Below, piece after piece: positions 54,435 to 64,000 of a DNA stretch of 64,000 nt; the first letter of the stretch is position 1, and each line of letters starts with the position of its first letter. Below the pieces are notes generated by a model, which saw only the letters and a list, made by a program, of their open reading frames with translations, was not told the DNA's origin and searched no databases. The DNA comes from Bacillota bacterium. GTDB taxonomy: Bacteria; Bacillota; Clostridia; Peptostreptococcales; Acidaminobacteraceae. The translations under genes and the position numbers were made by a program. The DNA is taken from contig JAIUOA010000006.1 of NCBI GenBank assembly GCA_020161295.1, forward strand, positions 1 to 64,000, in the 5' to 3' direction.

Positions 54435-55026
54435 AATACTGTCCTATCTTTTCTTTTAATGCCACCAGAGCGTTGCCTCTATGGCTGAGCGCATTTTTTT
54501 CATCTGATGTGAGCTCTGCAAACGTCTTATTAAGATGCGGAACAAAGAATAACGGATCGTAACCGAAACCATTTACGCCTTTTGGCGCATGTCCAATGAT
54601 CCCTTCGACCTCTCCTCTCGCCGTAAGCACATCACCATTTTCCATAATCAGCGTTAGTACTGTAACGAACCGCGCCGTGCGACGCTCATCGGGAATCTCA
54701 GCCAACTTCTCAAGCAGTAGGCGGTTATTGTTTTCATCCGATTTGGGTTCGCCTGCAAAACGCGCGGAATAGACCCCAGGAGCACCTCCCAGCACATCCA
54801 CCATAAGGCCAGAGTCATCGGCTAATGATGCGAAGCCCAGTTTTTTATGAACCGCTAAAGCCTTGATCATTGAATTTGCTTCAAAGGTGTCGCCATCCTC
54901 GATGATGTCCTCATCCCCGTAGCCAGCATCCTTCATGGTAACGAGTTCAAAACCGAAATCCTTAAGCATCGTTTGAATTTCTTCTAATTTATGTCGGTTT
55001 CCCGAAGCCAGTACGATTTTCTTCAT
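54412..55026 (-). CDS. rdgB: XTP/dITP pyrophosphatase RdgB/HAM1
   Basis: The 204-residue protein has the Ham1 features ASGNRHKLEEI (near 6-16), DDSGLMVDVLGGAPGVYSARFAG and GFGYDPLFFVP. It removes non-canonical purine nucleotides such as XTP and dITP. AAAGG precedes the ATG. It lies four bases after rph in the usual Firmicute rph-rdgB order. Confidence 0.95.
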   Translation of the reverse strand: MKKIVLASGNRHKLEEIQTMLKDFGFELVTMKDAGYGDEDIIEDGDTFEANSMIKALAVHKKLGFASLADDSGLMVDVLGGAPGVYSARFAGEPKSDENNNRLLLEKLAEIPDERRTARFVTVLTLIMENGDVLTARGEVEGIIGHAPKGVNGFGYDPLFFVPHLNKTFAELTSDEKNALSHRGNALVALKEKIGQYYEALSRQ

Positions 55027-55030
55027 CTCA

Positions 55031-55741
55031 TTAACCTTTCAGCGCAGCTTCCTGCAGGGCAATCAGCTCGATAATCCCTTTTTCACCTACCGTTAACAGC
55101 GCCTCAAGCTGACGACGATTAAACGGCTTTTCTTCACCTGTTCCCTGCACCTCGATAAACTCGCCAGTCCCTGTCATGACGAGGTTCATGTCCACATGTG
55201 CCTTTGAATCTTCTTCATAGCATAAATCCAGCACCACATCCTCATCGACGATGCCCACGCTGACAGCGGCAACTGCAGTCGTAATCGGCGATTCCGTTAG
55301 TAGCCCCTGACTAATCAAAGAAGACACGGCATCACTAAGCGCCACATATGCACCTGTGATCGAAGCGGTTCGCGTTCCACCATCGGCCTGAATCACGTCG
55401 CAATCGATCCAAATGGTGCGCTCGCCTAGTTTTTTCAAATCCACCACGGACCTAAGCGAGCGGCCGATCAATCGTTGAATTTCCTGACTACGCCCATCGA
55501 TGCCCTTGGTGTTTCTTTGTTTTCTCTGGGCAGTTGAGCCAGGCAGCATCCCATACTCCGCCGTAACCCATCCCGAGCCGGTCCCCTTCAAAAATGAAGG
55601 GACCTTCTCCTCGATCATGGCTGTGCAGATGACCTTCGTGTTGCCCATTTCGATCAATACCGAGCCTGCTGGATGAATAATATATTGTCGCGTAATTTTT
55701 ACGGGTCTTAATGCGTCACTTGTTCTACCGTCAAACCTCAT
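55031..55741 (-). CDS. rph: Ribonuclease PH
   Basis: The 236-residue protein shows [30 protein letters not shown], and [22 protein letters not shown], including the phosphate-binding arginine region and the acidic residues of the RNase PH family. It trims tRNA 3' ends with phosphate. AAGGAG precedes the ATG. Confidence 0.96.
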   Translation of the reverse strand: MRFDGRTSDALRPVKITRQYIIHPAGSVLIEMGNTKVICTAMIEEKVPSFLKGTGSGWVTAEYGMLPGSTAQRKQRNTKGIDGRSQEIQRLIGRSLRSVVDLKKLGERTIWIDCDVIQADGGTRTASITGAYVALSDAVSSLISQGLLTESPITTAVAAVSVGIVDEDVVLDLCYEEDSKAHVDMNLVMTGTGEFIEVQGTGEEKPFNRRQLEALLTVGEKGIIELIALQEAALKG

Positions 55742-55753
55742 GTTGACTCCTTC

Positions 55754-57874
55754 CTATTTTAAAAAGTTCGATATGCCTTTTGCCATGGCCGCTGCCGCTT
55801 TAATCAAGTAGGCATCCGTCATCAGCTTTTCTTGCTCATTTGGATTCGTAATAAAGCCTAGTTCACAGAGCACAGAGGTCATCTGTGTTTCCTTAAGTAC
55901 TACGAGTCGCGGCATGGCCTTCACACCCCTGTCCACAGCCCCTAGCGCCCCGACCAGTTCCTTCTGGATCGATTGTGCCAATCCTTTATCGCTGCTCAGC
56001 GACTCATTTGCATAGAGCACCTCGACACCGGAAGTATTCGGATTCGTGAAGGCATTCATGTGGATACTGACAAACAGCGTCGCCGATAAATCGTTCGCCA
56101 TGGCTGCACGGTCGTATAATCCCACATACTCATCCGTGCTTCGCGTCATATAGACCTTATAGCCGAGCTTCTGGAGTTCTGTTTTAAGCAGCTCTGATGC
56201 CCTTAACGCGATGACCTTTTCTTGCGTCTTTGTTCCTAATGCCCCCGGATCCTTTCCACCATGGCCTGCATCGATGACGATCAGCTTATCCTGGTTCACC
56301 GAATCCTGAATGATGCGATTGCTAAATGTAAGGGTCACAGCGCGAGTGGTGGAACTTTTTACGTAGGTGGTGTTCGCCGTAAGCTTCGCTTCCACCAGGT
56401 AATAACTGCCCCCATCAGATACAGTAATCTGTTCGACCAAATGATCGTTGATCTGCTGTGTAAAACTAGCGAGGCTCGTCTTATCTCTAGGAATCTGTAA
56501 TGACAGCATACGCGTGCTTTCGTTATAGGTTATGGTCGACTCCGTCAGTGCATTGACATCCACAGAAAGCACCGATTTTTCAGCGCTGTGCATCACGTAA
56601 TTAAAGTTATAGATCGGCTCTTCGGTCACATAGACATAGATATCTGAACCGATGTCCTCCACGAAAAAGTCATCGTAGGTAATGGCTTCAGTGAACTGGA
56701 TGGTGATACGCGTAACCTCATCCTCAGGTGAATAGATGTCACTGCCCTTCGTATTCAGCTGCTGATAAGCGATGGCCTCGATTTTTCCTTTATTAACGGG
56801 AAGCACCTGATAGACGCCACCGTTGATCTTAAGCTTGCTGTTGATGACATCCAGAATCATCTGATTCCCCTGGATTTGCGGGTAGTAATCAGGCGGAAGC
56901 TGCCGCGTGTCGATGACGATGGCATCGGTACCATATTTCTTTTCTAAAGTGATGCCGTTCACCGTGTTGATGAGCTGAACGACGATTTCACTGGTGGCTT
57001 TATCGTAGTAGACATGGCTACCACGCTTGTCGTTTTGGTTGATGATAACCTGAGTGCTCACAGGTGATGTATTATTTTGCTTTATTTCAATATTTCTGAC
57101 GCCGTAGATGCCATCGCCCGTATTATAGGTCCAGACGCCATTTACCAGCTTGACACCAGAAGGTGGGGTGAGCGACGTATTTTGAAAGTCTAAGATAATC
57201 TTATCCTTGCCACCGACAGTGGCGCCATCCACCACGTACGAGGTGACATCCACTTCGCCTGTGACCTTGAAACGTACCTCACCATAATTCACATCTGTAG
57301 GGATTCTGATACCGGTGAGTTTCTGTGCCTTTTTATTGATGGCAACCGTACGCGTTTCACCGAGCCAAGTGATACTTAAATCCAGCATCTCGCTGATGAA
57401 CCTGAGCGGCACATAGGTTCTGCCCACAGACTCGCCTGCCGTATTTCGATACGTCATGATCCGAGGGGGCACACTGTCTGGCAGTGTGGTTTTAGTCCCG
57501 TTTACTGTGGCGTAAGGACTATCGATTTTCAACACCACGCGCTTGCTGCCGTGTGTAAAGGCAATTTCCCTCGTGGTGCCATTCCATTCATAGGGCACCC
57601 CCAGCTCCTGAAAAATGGCGGCAACAGGGACCAAGGTGCGTCCATTGTCGATAATGCCTGGGGCATCAAAGAAAATATCCTGGCCGCCCACCATGATGTT
57701 TACAGGTGCATAGGACTTGGTTTGGCCTGTACTGGCTTCGATTAGTTCTACACTTTCATACTCTGAGTATTTGTTAGCAAAGGTGACCTGTCCAGAAAAA
57801 ATCAACGTCAAACATAGGAAAAGGACGAGCCATTTATGGGCTACGCTTGGTTGTGCTAAAGATCGTCTGTTCAT
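55754..57874 (-). CDS. Secreted N-acetylmuramoyl-L-alanine amidase with AMIN and copper-amine-oxidase-like domains
   Basis: The 706-residue protein has a signal peptide (about 1-33), a copper amine oxidase N-terminal-like domain (about 60-165; often in clostridial wall proteins), AMIN-type domains, and a zinc amidase (about 533-706). The metal and catalytic residues fit Amidase_3: H538 in DAGHGGKDPGA, E552, H605 in SIHMNA, and E671 in CELGF. It cuts the bond between muramic acid and the stem peptide, probably in cell separation. AAAGGA precedes the ATG. It lies in the middle of a housekeeping operon. Confidence 0.93.
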   Translation of the reverse strand: MNRRSLAQPSVAHKWLVLFLCLTLIFSGQVTFANKYSEYESVELIEASTGQTKSYAPVNIMVGGQDIFFDAPGIIDNGRTLVPVAAIFQELGVPYEWNGTTREIAFTHGSKRVVLKIDSPYATVNGTKTTLPDSVPPRIMTYRNTAGESVGRTYVPLRFISEMLDLSITWLGETRTVAINKKAQKLTGIRIPTDVNYGEVRFKVTGEVDVTSYVVDGATVGGKDKIILDFQNTSLTPPSGVKLVNGVWTYNTGDGIYGVRNIEIKQNNTSPVSTQVIINQNDKRGSHVYYDKATSEIVVQLINTVNGITLEKKYGTDAIVIDTRQLPPDYYPQIQGNQMILDVINSKLKINGGVYQVLPVNKGKIEAIAYQQLNTKGSDIYSPEDEVTRITIQFTEAITYDDFFVEDIGSDIYVYVTEEPIYNFNYVMHSAEKSVLSVDVNALTESTITYNESTRMLSLQIPRDKTSLASFTQQINDHLVEQITVSDGGSYYLVEAKLTANTTYVKSSTTRAVTLTFSNRIIQDSVNQDKLIVIDAGHGGKDPGALGTKTQEKVIALRASELLKTELQKLGYKVYMTRSTDEYVGLYDRAAMANDLSATLFVSIHMNAFTNPNTSGVEVLYANESLSSDKGLAQSIQKELVGALGAVDRGVKAMPRLVVLKETQMTSVLCELGFITNPNEQEKLMTDAYLIKAAAAMAKGISNFLK

Positions 57875-57886
57875 TTGATTTCCTTT

Positions 57887-58876
57887 CTATTTAATCACTT
57901 TATAGAGTTCATCTGCTTCGGGCGAATGGAATAGCATTCGCTGCTGATCTTCCACAAGCCAGTGTTCGCACGCCTCAGTAACCTCACCTACCATTGAAAA
58001 GGCGATGCCAGCGACTGAAAGGGCCGATTCCAGTAAAGCTGCACGGTCTGGATTTACCGCCATGATCATGGACCCACTGGCGATGAGCTTCATGGGATCG
58101 ATGTTATAATATGCCGCGATTTTGAGGGTGGCATCATGCACCGGAAAACGTTCTTTAGTGAGGACACACCCTTTTCCACTGGCGACGCAGAGCTCATGAA
58201 TCGCCCCGAGAACCCCACCTTCAGTTGCGTCGTGCATGGCGCTTACACCGATTCTTCCGCCGATTCGCCCTTCAGGGACGACGCTGATCTGTTGGATTAA
58301 CGCCTTAGCAGCTTCCAGTTCATCCTGGGTTAAAACCTTTGACAGTTCAGCCTCGCAGTCTGAGGCGATGATCGCTGTTCCTTCAGTGGCGATTTGTTTC
58401 GTCATATAAATCAGGTCGCCCGCATGAGCACCCGCGGTTGTTATCAAATTTTGAATAGGGATTTTTCCGATGGCCGTGGCCGAGACGATGGTGCGATTCA
58501 CGGCTGAGGTGATTTCAGTATGCCCGCCGATAATTTCGATGCCCAGCAGATTCGCCTCTGCATTTGCTTCCACCATGATTTGATGGATTTCTTCCTTGGT
58601 GGTCCCTTCTGGACATAGTAGCGTCATCAATAGTGCCGCTGCTTCAGCGCCACTTGACGCGATATCGTTTAGGCAAACATGAACCGCGAGCTTTCCGAGA
58701 TGCGAGCCACTTCCTGTTATGGGATCCGTGGTCAAAACACAGGCGGTATCGCCAAACGCAATCGCCGCACAGTCCTCTCCGATACCGGGTCTGATGAGCA
58801 CATCCTCCCTAATACCGCGGAGTTCCTTGATAATCCACTTGTCCAGCATCTCATTTTTTAGTTTACCGACTTCCAT
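57887..58876 (-). CDS. AIR synthase-related protein, HypE-like
   Basis: The 329-residue protein has the AIR synthase fold: GEDCAAIAFG, LTTDPITGSG (metal-nucleotide part), and GGVLGAIHELCVASG (about 215-235). It is close to HypE but lacks the C-terminal PRxC cysteine needed for cyanide transfer, so it is unlikely to mature hydrogenase. No hydrogenase gene is nearby. It follows ligA by ten bases. The ATG at 58876 follows GGAG by six bases; a GTG just before it is too near. Substrate is unknown. Confidence 0.8.
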   Translation of the reverse strand: MEVGKLKNEMLDKWIIKELRGIREDVLIRPGIGEDCAAIAFGDTACVLTTDPITGSGSHLGKLAVHVCLNDIASSGAEAAALLMTLLCPEGTTKEEIHQIMVEANAEANLLGIEIIGGHTEITSAVNRTIVSATAIGKIPIQNLITTAGAHAGDLIYMTKQIATEGTAIIASDCEAELSKVLTQDELEAAKALIQQISVVPEGRIGGRIGVSAMHDATEGGVLGAIHELCVASGKGCVLTKERFPVHDATLKIAAYYNIDPMKLIASGSMIMAVNPDRAALLESALSVAGIAFSMVGEVTEACEHWLVEDQQRMLFHSPEADELYKVIK

Positions 58877-58886
58877 CACTGTCTCC

Positions 58887-60893
<2,007 letters not shown>

Positions 60894-60896
60894 TCA

Positions 60897-63119
60897 TCAC
60901 CTAATCACTTTTATCTGAGCAATTGCAGGGTCAAGCTTCTTAATGCCATGTGCATCAAACACGATGGTCAATATGCTGCTTTTAGCATCCACGGTGACGA
61001 TCATGCCCGAGCCGAATACTTTATGTGTGATCTTATCGCCAGGTGCAAAAGCAGAGCCTTCCTCTAAAACGGTTTCAGGCTTCGCATTATTTCCCATGTC
61101 TGGCGTAAAATAAGGATTTTTCTTTACTGGTTTGATATCGTAGAAAGAGGGTTCCTTAGGCTTGCTTTCCTTGAGCACAGAAGCCAATGTCCGCTCGCTC
61201 ATATTTTCGATCAGCAGCTGATTCATCTCCCCTAAGAAGCGGCTAGGCGTTCTCGGTTCGAACCTTCCATAATGGTTTCGGTTCTTTGCATGGGTGAGAT
61301 AGAGCAGCTTTTCGGCGCGCGTTATGCCCACATAGCATAGCCTTCTTTCTTCCTCAAGCTCCTCCTCATCATCCTGAGCACGGTAGGAAGGGAACAAATT
61401 CTGTTCTAATCCCACGAGGAAAACCACCGGGAACTCCAGTCCTTTAGAAGCATGTAGGGTCATAAGCAATACGCCATCCTCCACCGCTTCTATGCTGTCC
61501 TGATCGCTCTTTAGTGTCGTCTCCGCTAAGAAGTCGCGAATGCCCGGCTGATCCTGACGTTTTTCAAACTCCTCGATAACGGTTTTAAGTTCGTAAATGT
61601 TGTCGATACGGCCATCCGCCTCATCGGTTCTTTCGCGCTCATAACTGGCGATGATTTGTGTTCGCTCGATCAACTCGTCAAACACCTCACCCGCAAAAGA
61701 GAGGTCTATCTTCGCCCTAAGCGACACGATAATCTCATGAAACTCACTCATGGCCGCCGCTGTTTTTCCAGAGATGCCATCGATTTCATAAACCCTTCCG
61801 CTGGCTTCCAATAAACTTAACCCCCGTTCACGGGCAAAATCGGTAAGCTTTTCGATGGTTTTATCGCCGATGCTACGTTTAGGTTCATTGATTACGCGTA
61901 GAAAACTGATGTCGTCTGCGCCATTCACCATCAATTTCATGTAAGCCAGAACATCTTTAATTTCCTTACGCTCGTAGAACTTTAAGCCCCCTACCACCTT
62001 GTAAGGCATGGCTTCAATATTAAGAACATCCTCCAGCGCACGTGATTGAACGTTCGTACGGTATAAAATGGCACAATCGGAGGGTTTGAATTCTTCTTCT
62101 CTAATCAGCCTTTTGATCTGACCGATGATGAACCGCGCTTCATCCTTTTCGTCATACGCTTGATAATACCGGATCTTTTCACCCGCCTCTGCCTCAGTCC
62201 ATAAATTCTTATCACGTCTACCGGGGTTGTTCTTGATGACGCCATTGGCTAAATCCAATATATTCTGTGTGGATCGGTAATTTTGCTCTAGCTTGATAAT
62301 CGTCGCCCCAGGATAGTCCTTCTCGAAATCCTGGATATTACGAATATCCGCGCCACGCCACCTATAAATGGATTGATCGCCATCGCCGACGACGAAGACG
62401 TTTTTATATTTACTGGTAATCTTCCGAATAAACAGGTACTGCGCCTTATTCGTATCCTGATACTCATCCACATGGACGTATTTAAACTTGTTTCGATAGT
62501 ATTCCAGCACCTCCGGATACCTGTCGAAAAGCTCAAGCGTTTTTAATAGCAGGTCGTCGAAGTCCATAGCCTGATTCGCTTTGAGTCGCTCCTGATACAG
62601 CTTGTAGAGTTTGATAAAGTCCCTTTCTCTGGGGTCCTTCATAAAGTTGGTTTCATAAACCTCAGGTGTCATCATGTCGTTTTTGCAGTTTGAAATCTTA
62701 TATTGAAACGACTGGATCGGGGTTTGTTTATCATCGAGGTTGAGCGCTTTAAAGCAATTTTTGACCAAAGCCTTCTGATCTGTGGTGTCATAAATAACAA
62801 AATCGCTAGAATACCCGATATGATGACCGTCTCTTCTTAAGATTCTCACACATAAGGCATGAAATGTCCCTACCCACATCTGAGATGTCACCGGTCCAAC
62901 GAGCGACTCTATACGACTTTTCATTTCATTTGCCGCTTTATTTGTAAACGTAATGGCCATAATACTCGATGGAAAAATATCATGCGCTTCAACGAGATGG
63001 GCAATTCGATGGGTTAACACCCTTGTCTTTCCAGAACCCGCCCCTGCAACGACTAATATCGGTCCATCCACCGCTAACACGGCTTCCCTTTGCGCGGGAT
63101 TCAATCCGTTTAAATCCAT
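60897..63119 (-). CDS. pcrA: PcrA/UvrD DNA helicase
   Basis: The 740-residue SF1A helicase has Walker A VAGAGSGKTRV, QDTNKAQY, DGDQSIYRWRGAD, LEQNYRST, TLHASKGLEF and YVGITRAEKL. The C-terminal 80 residues form the Tudor-like contact region (AFAPGDKITHKVFGSGMIV) typical of PcrA. It unwinds DNA in repair and plasmid replication. AGGAGG precedes the ATG. It lies six bases before ligA. Confidence 0.97.
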   Translation of the reverse strand: MDLNGLNPAQREAVLAVDGPILVVAGAGSGKTRVLTHRIAHLVEAHDIFPSSIMAITFTNKAANEMKSRIESLVGPVTSQMWVGTFHALCVRILRRDGHHIGYSSDFVIYDTTDQKALVKNCFKALNLDDKQTPIQSFQYKISNCKNDMMTPEVYETNFMKDPRERDFIKLYKLYQERLKANQAMDFDDLLLKTLELFDRYPEVLEYYRNKFKYVHVDEYQDTNKAQYLFIRKITSKYKNVFVVGDGDQSIYRWRGADIRNIQDFEKDYPGATIIKLEQNYRSTQNILDLANGVIKNNPGRRDKNLWTEAEAGEKIRYYQAYDEKDEARFIIGQIKRLIREEEFKPSDCAILYRTNVQSRALEDVLNIEAMPYKVVGGLKFYERKEIKDVLAYMKLMVNGADDISFLRVINEPKRSIGDKTIEKLTDFARERGLSLLEASGRVYEIDGISGKTAAAMSEFHEIIVSLRAKIDLSFAGEVFDELIERTQIIASYERERTDEADGRIDNIYELKTVIEEFEKRQDQPGIRDFLAETTLKSDQDSIEAVEDGVLLMTLHASKGLEFPVVFLVGLEQNLFPSYRAQDDEEELEEERRLCYVGITRAEKLLYLTHAKNRNHYGRFEPRTPSRFLGEMNQLLIENMSERTLASVLKESKPKEPSFYDIKPVKKNPYFTPDMGNNAKPETVLEEGSAFAPGDKITHKVFGSGMIVTVDAKSSILTIVFDAHGIKKLDPAIAQIKVIR

Positions 63120-63149
63120 TGATTATTGCCTCCTCATTTCACTTTGCAA

Positions 63150-63599
63150 TTATATTAAAATATTGACCAAAAGGCCCTGAATTTCTCCCACTTTTTTGAG
63201 CACATTGATTTCTTTATGTTCACGTTTTAGAATCAGGTTCGTGAGTTCTATGAGCTTTGCATCGATTTCAGCAACCGTGCGCATGACCTTCGTTCTACCC
63301 GTCCTGCTAAATCCACGTCTCTCTCTGATTTCTAGCCCCTTCATCACCGTTTCTTCGATAAAGCCCTTAATGAGGTCCTTATAGGCATAGAGGTTCTCAA
63401 CCGTTCGATTTTCCACGAGCGCTTGCCCTTTTTTATCGATTTCATCCAGCGCTTTTTGCAGCTCCTGCTTTTGGGCGTCGTAATCCTTGAATGCTAGGAT
63501 CTCCGTAAAGCTGATTTTTGGACGTTCTTCCACCTTAGTCGCTGGCGTACTTTTAACGGTGCTGGTTTTTGAACTTTTAGAGGATTTTTCTACCTTCAT
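63150..63599 (-). CDS. yaaR: YaaR/DUF327-family protein
   Basis: The 149-residue protein has a charged low-complexity N-terminus (about 1-30, KSSKSSKTSTVKSTPAT-like) and a helical YaaR domain with LYAYKDLIKGFIEETVMKGLEIRERRGFSRTGRTKVMRTVAEID. The function of YaaR is unknown; it is often near flagellar or DNA genes in Firmicutes. It begins the yaaR-pcrA-ligA operon with a 30-base gap. GAGG precedes the ATG. Confidence 0.85.
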   Translation of the reverse strand: MKVEKSSKSSKTSTVKSTPATKVEERPKISFTEILAFKDYDAQKQELQKALDEIDKKGQALVENRTVENLYAYKDLIKGFIEETVMKGLEIRERRGFSRTGRTKVMRTVAEIDAKLIELTNLILKREHKEINVLKKVGEIQGLLVNILI

Positions 63600-63609
63600 A
63601 ATAGCCTCA

Positions 63610-63653
63610 AAAGAAAAGATTTGAGCAACTCTTAAGCAGAATCACTCAAATCT
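63610..63653 (-). terminator. Rho-independent terminator of the FlhB-like gene
   Basis: AGATTTGAG/CTCAAATCT with a 19-base loop is followed on the minus strand by TTTTCTTTT. It separates the FlhB-like gene from yaaR. Confidence 0.75.
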
Positions 63654-63655
63654 AA

Positions 63656-63907
63656 TTATACCTTATTTTTGGGTTCACTTATATGGGAATTTTGACCTTC
63701 CGCAGCGAGGTTCTCCATCGCAGACGAGATTTTAGCCATAAGGGCATAAAGCTGTGGTGGAATAGCCTCTCTGAGGTCGTTTTTAATGAGGTGCTTGCAT
63801 TTATCAGCTGACGGTTCAATCGGTATCCCTGCCTTTTCAGCTTGTTTGATCAATGATTTTGCCACGCCACTAAAATCATCATAGGGTTGATCTGTATAGT
63901 TTTTCAT
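63656..63907 (-). CDS. FlhB-like cytoplasmic domain protein (FhlB)
   Basis: The 83-residue protein resembles the C-terminal cytoplasmic part of FlhB: VAKSLIKQAEKAGIPIE and EAIPPQLYALMAKISSAMENL. It lacks the NPTH autocleavage site and the membrane part, as in the small FhlB (YlqH) proteins of Firmicutes. It may act in flagellar export switching, an inference from homology. Its ATG overlaps the stop of the upstream partial gene as ATGA. Confidence 0.85.
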   Translation of the reverse strand: MKNYTDQPYDDFSGVAKSLIKQAEKAGIPIEPSADKCKHLIKNDLREAIPPQLYALMAKISSAMENLAAEGQNSHISEPKNKV

Positions 63908-64000
63908 ATTTTTACATCAAATCCTTTCCCGTCTAGAGGGATCCTTATAGGGGACGTCATCTCGGTTTTTAGGGATACACCCACATCTTCCTTCGTCTCA
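63904..64000 (-). CDS. C-terminal end of a gene cut by the window edge, probably flagellar
   Basis: Thirty-one codons and a stop are visible, with a mixed charged and hydrophobic sequence ending in GKGFDVKI. The family cannot be recognised. The overlap with the FlhB-like gene suggests it is the next gene upstream in a flagellar operon, perhaps a FliK-like protein, but that is only context. Confidence 0.5.
   Translation of the reverse strand, partial: ETKEDVGVSLKTEMTSPIRIPLDGKGFDVKI

Noticed and set aside
57887..58876. Assignment as hydrogenase maturation factor HypE
   Set aside because: The C-terminal cysteine motif is missing and no hydrogenase genes are present.

Overview
The window looks like a chromosomal segment of a low-to-medium GC, flagellated, chemotactic and probably anaerobic Firmicute of the class Clostridia, perhaps of the Fusibacter/Acidaminobacter type. 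The evidence is AGGAGG ribosome-binding sites, the clustering of tig-clpP-clpX-lon-engB, CheV, YaaR and an FlhB-like protein, several radical-SAM and Fe-S enzymes, and six tRNA genes that all encode their CCA end. The genus is an inference. Almost all genes are on the minus strand. Plus-strand exceptions are a 79-residue orphan, a small MltG-like protein, class II aldolase, a UvrD-like helicase and a SagB-type oxidoreductase.

Layout. Positions 1-1835 hold a replication/partition module (RepA_N initiator fragment, ParB, ParA) of the sort found on plasmids and integrative conjugative elements. It abuts the 3' end of rlmD, so the left edge is probably one end of an integrated element. From 2062 to 8263 there is a tightly packed run of rRNA/tRNA modification, HAD phosphatase, thioesterase, phosphoesterase, small alarmone synthetase and radical-SAM genes. 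From 8367 to 15684 lie a LysM-tailed 5'-nucleotidase, a universal-stress-like protein, rlmN, a PilZ protein, an RCC1-repeat protein and folD. From 15761 to 20093 is a complete polyamine transport operon (puuR-like regulator, potA, potB, potC, potD) with a clear promoter and a palindromic operator candidate. Then follow cheV, kbl, an ArsR-type regulator / solute-binding protein / queG operon, and an operon of RluA-type synthase, HEPN-domain protein, TGS-domain nucleoside kinase and membrane PP2C phosphatase (25825-30831).

From 30892 to 35605 come a GNAT protein, the MltG-like protein, RsuA-type and RsmF-type rRNA modification enzymes and fba. A GC-rich element made of three 23-bp direct repeats inside an inverted repeat lies at 35671-35804. 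From 35870 to 42640 is the protein quality-control block (peptidylprolyl isomerase, engB, lon, clpX, clpP, tig). Next come a UvrD-like helicase overlapping recX tail to tail, two unknown exported or membrane proteins, rluF, a nucleoid-associated protein, a chemoreceptor, an HD-GYP protein and the SagB-like oxidoreductase. A six-gene tRNA operon (Pro-Arg-His-Gln-Lys-Arg in transcription order) occupies 53255-53827 behind a strong promoter. The right end (53940-63599) is one long operon reading yaaR, pcrA, ligA, an AIR-synthase-like gene, a cell-wall amidase, rph, rdgB and a phosphodiesterase. Beyond it are an FlhB-like gene and the C-terminal end of another probable flagellar gene.

The least ordinary items are the HEPN protein that looks like the nuclease half of Csm6/Csx1 with no CRISPR context, the RepA-ParB-ParA module at rlmD, the FolD that lacks its catalytic lysine, the RCC1-repeat protein translationally coupled to folD, the GC-rich repeat element, and a shared 12-bp motif in two divergent promoters.
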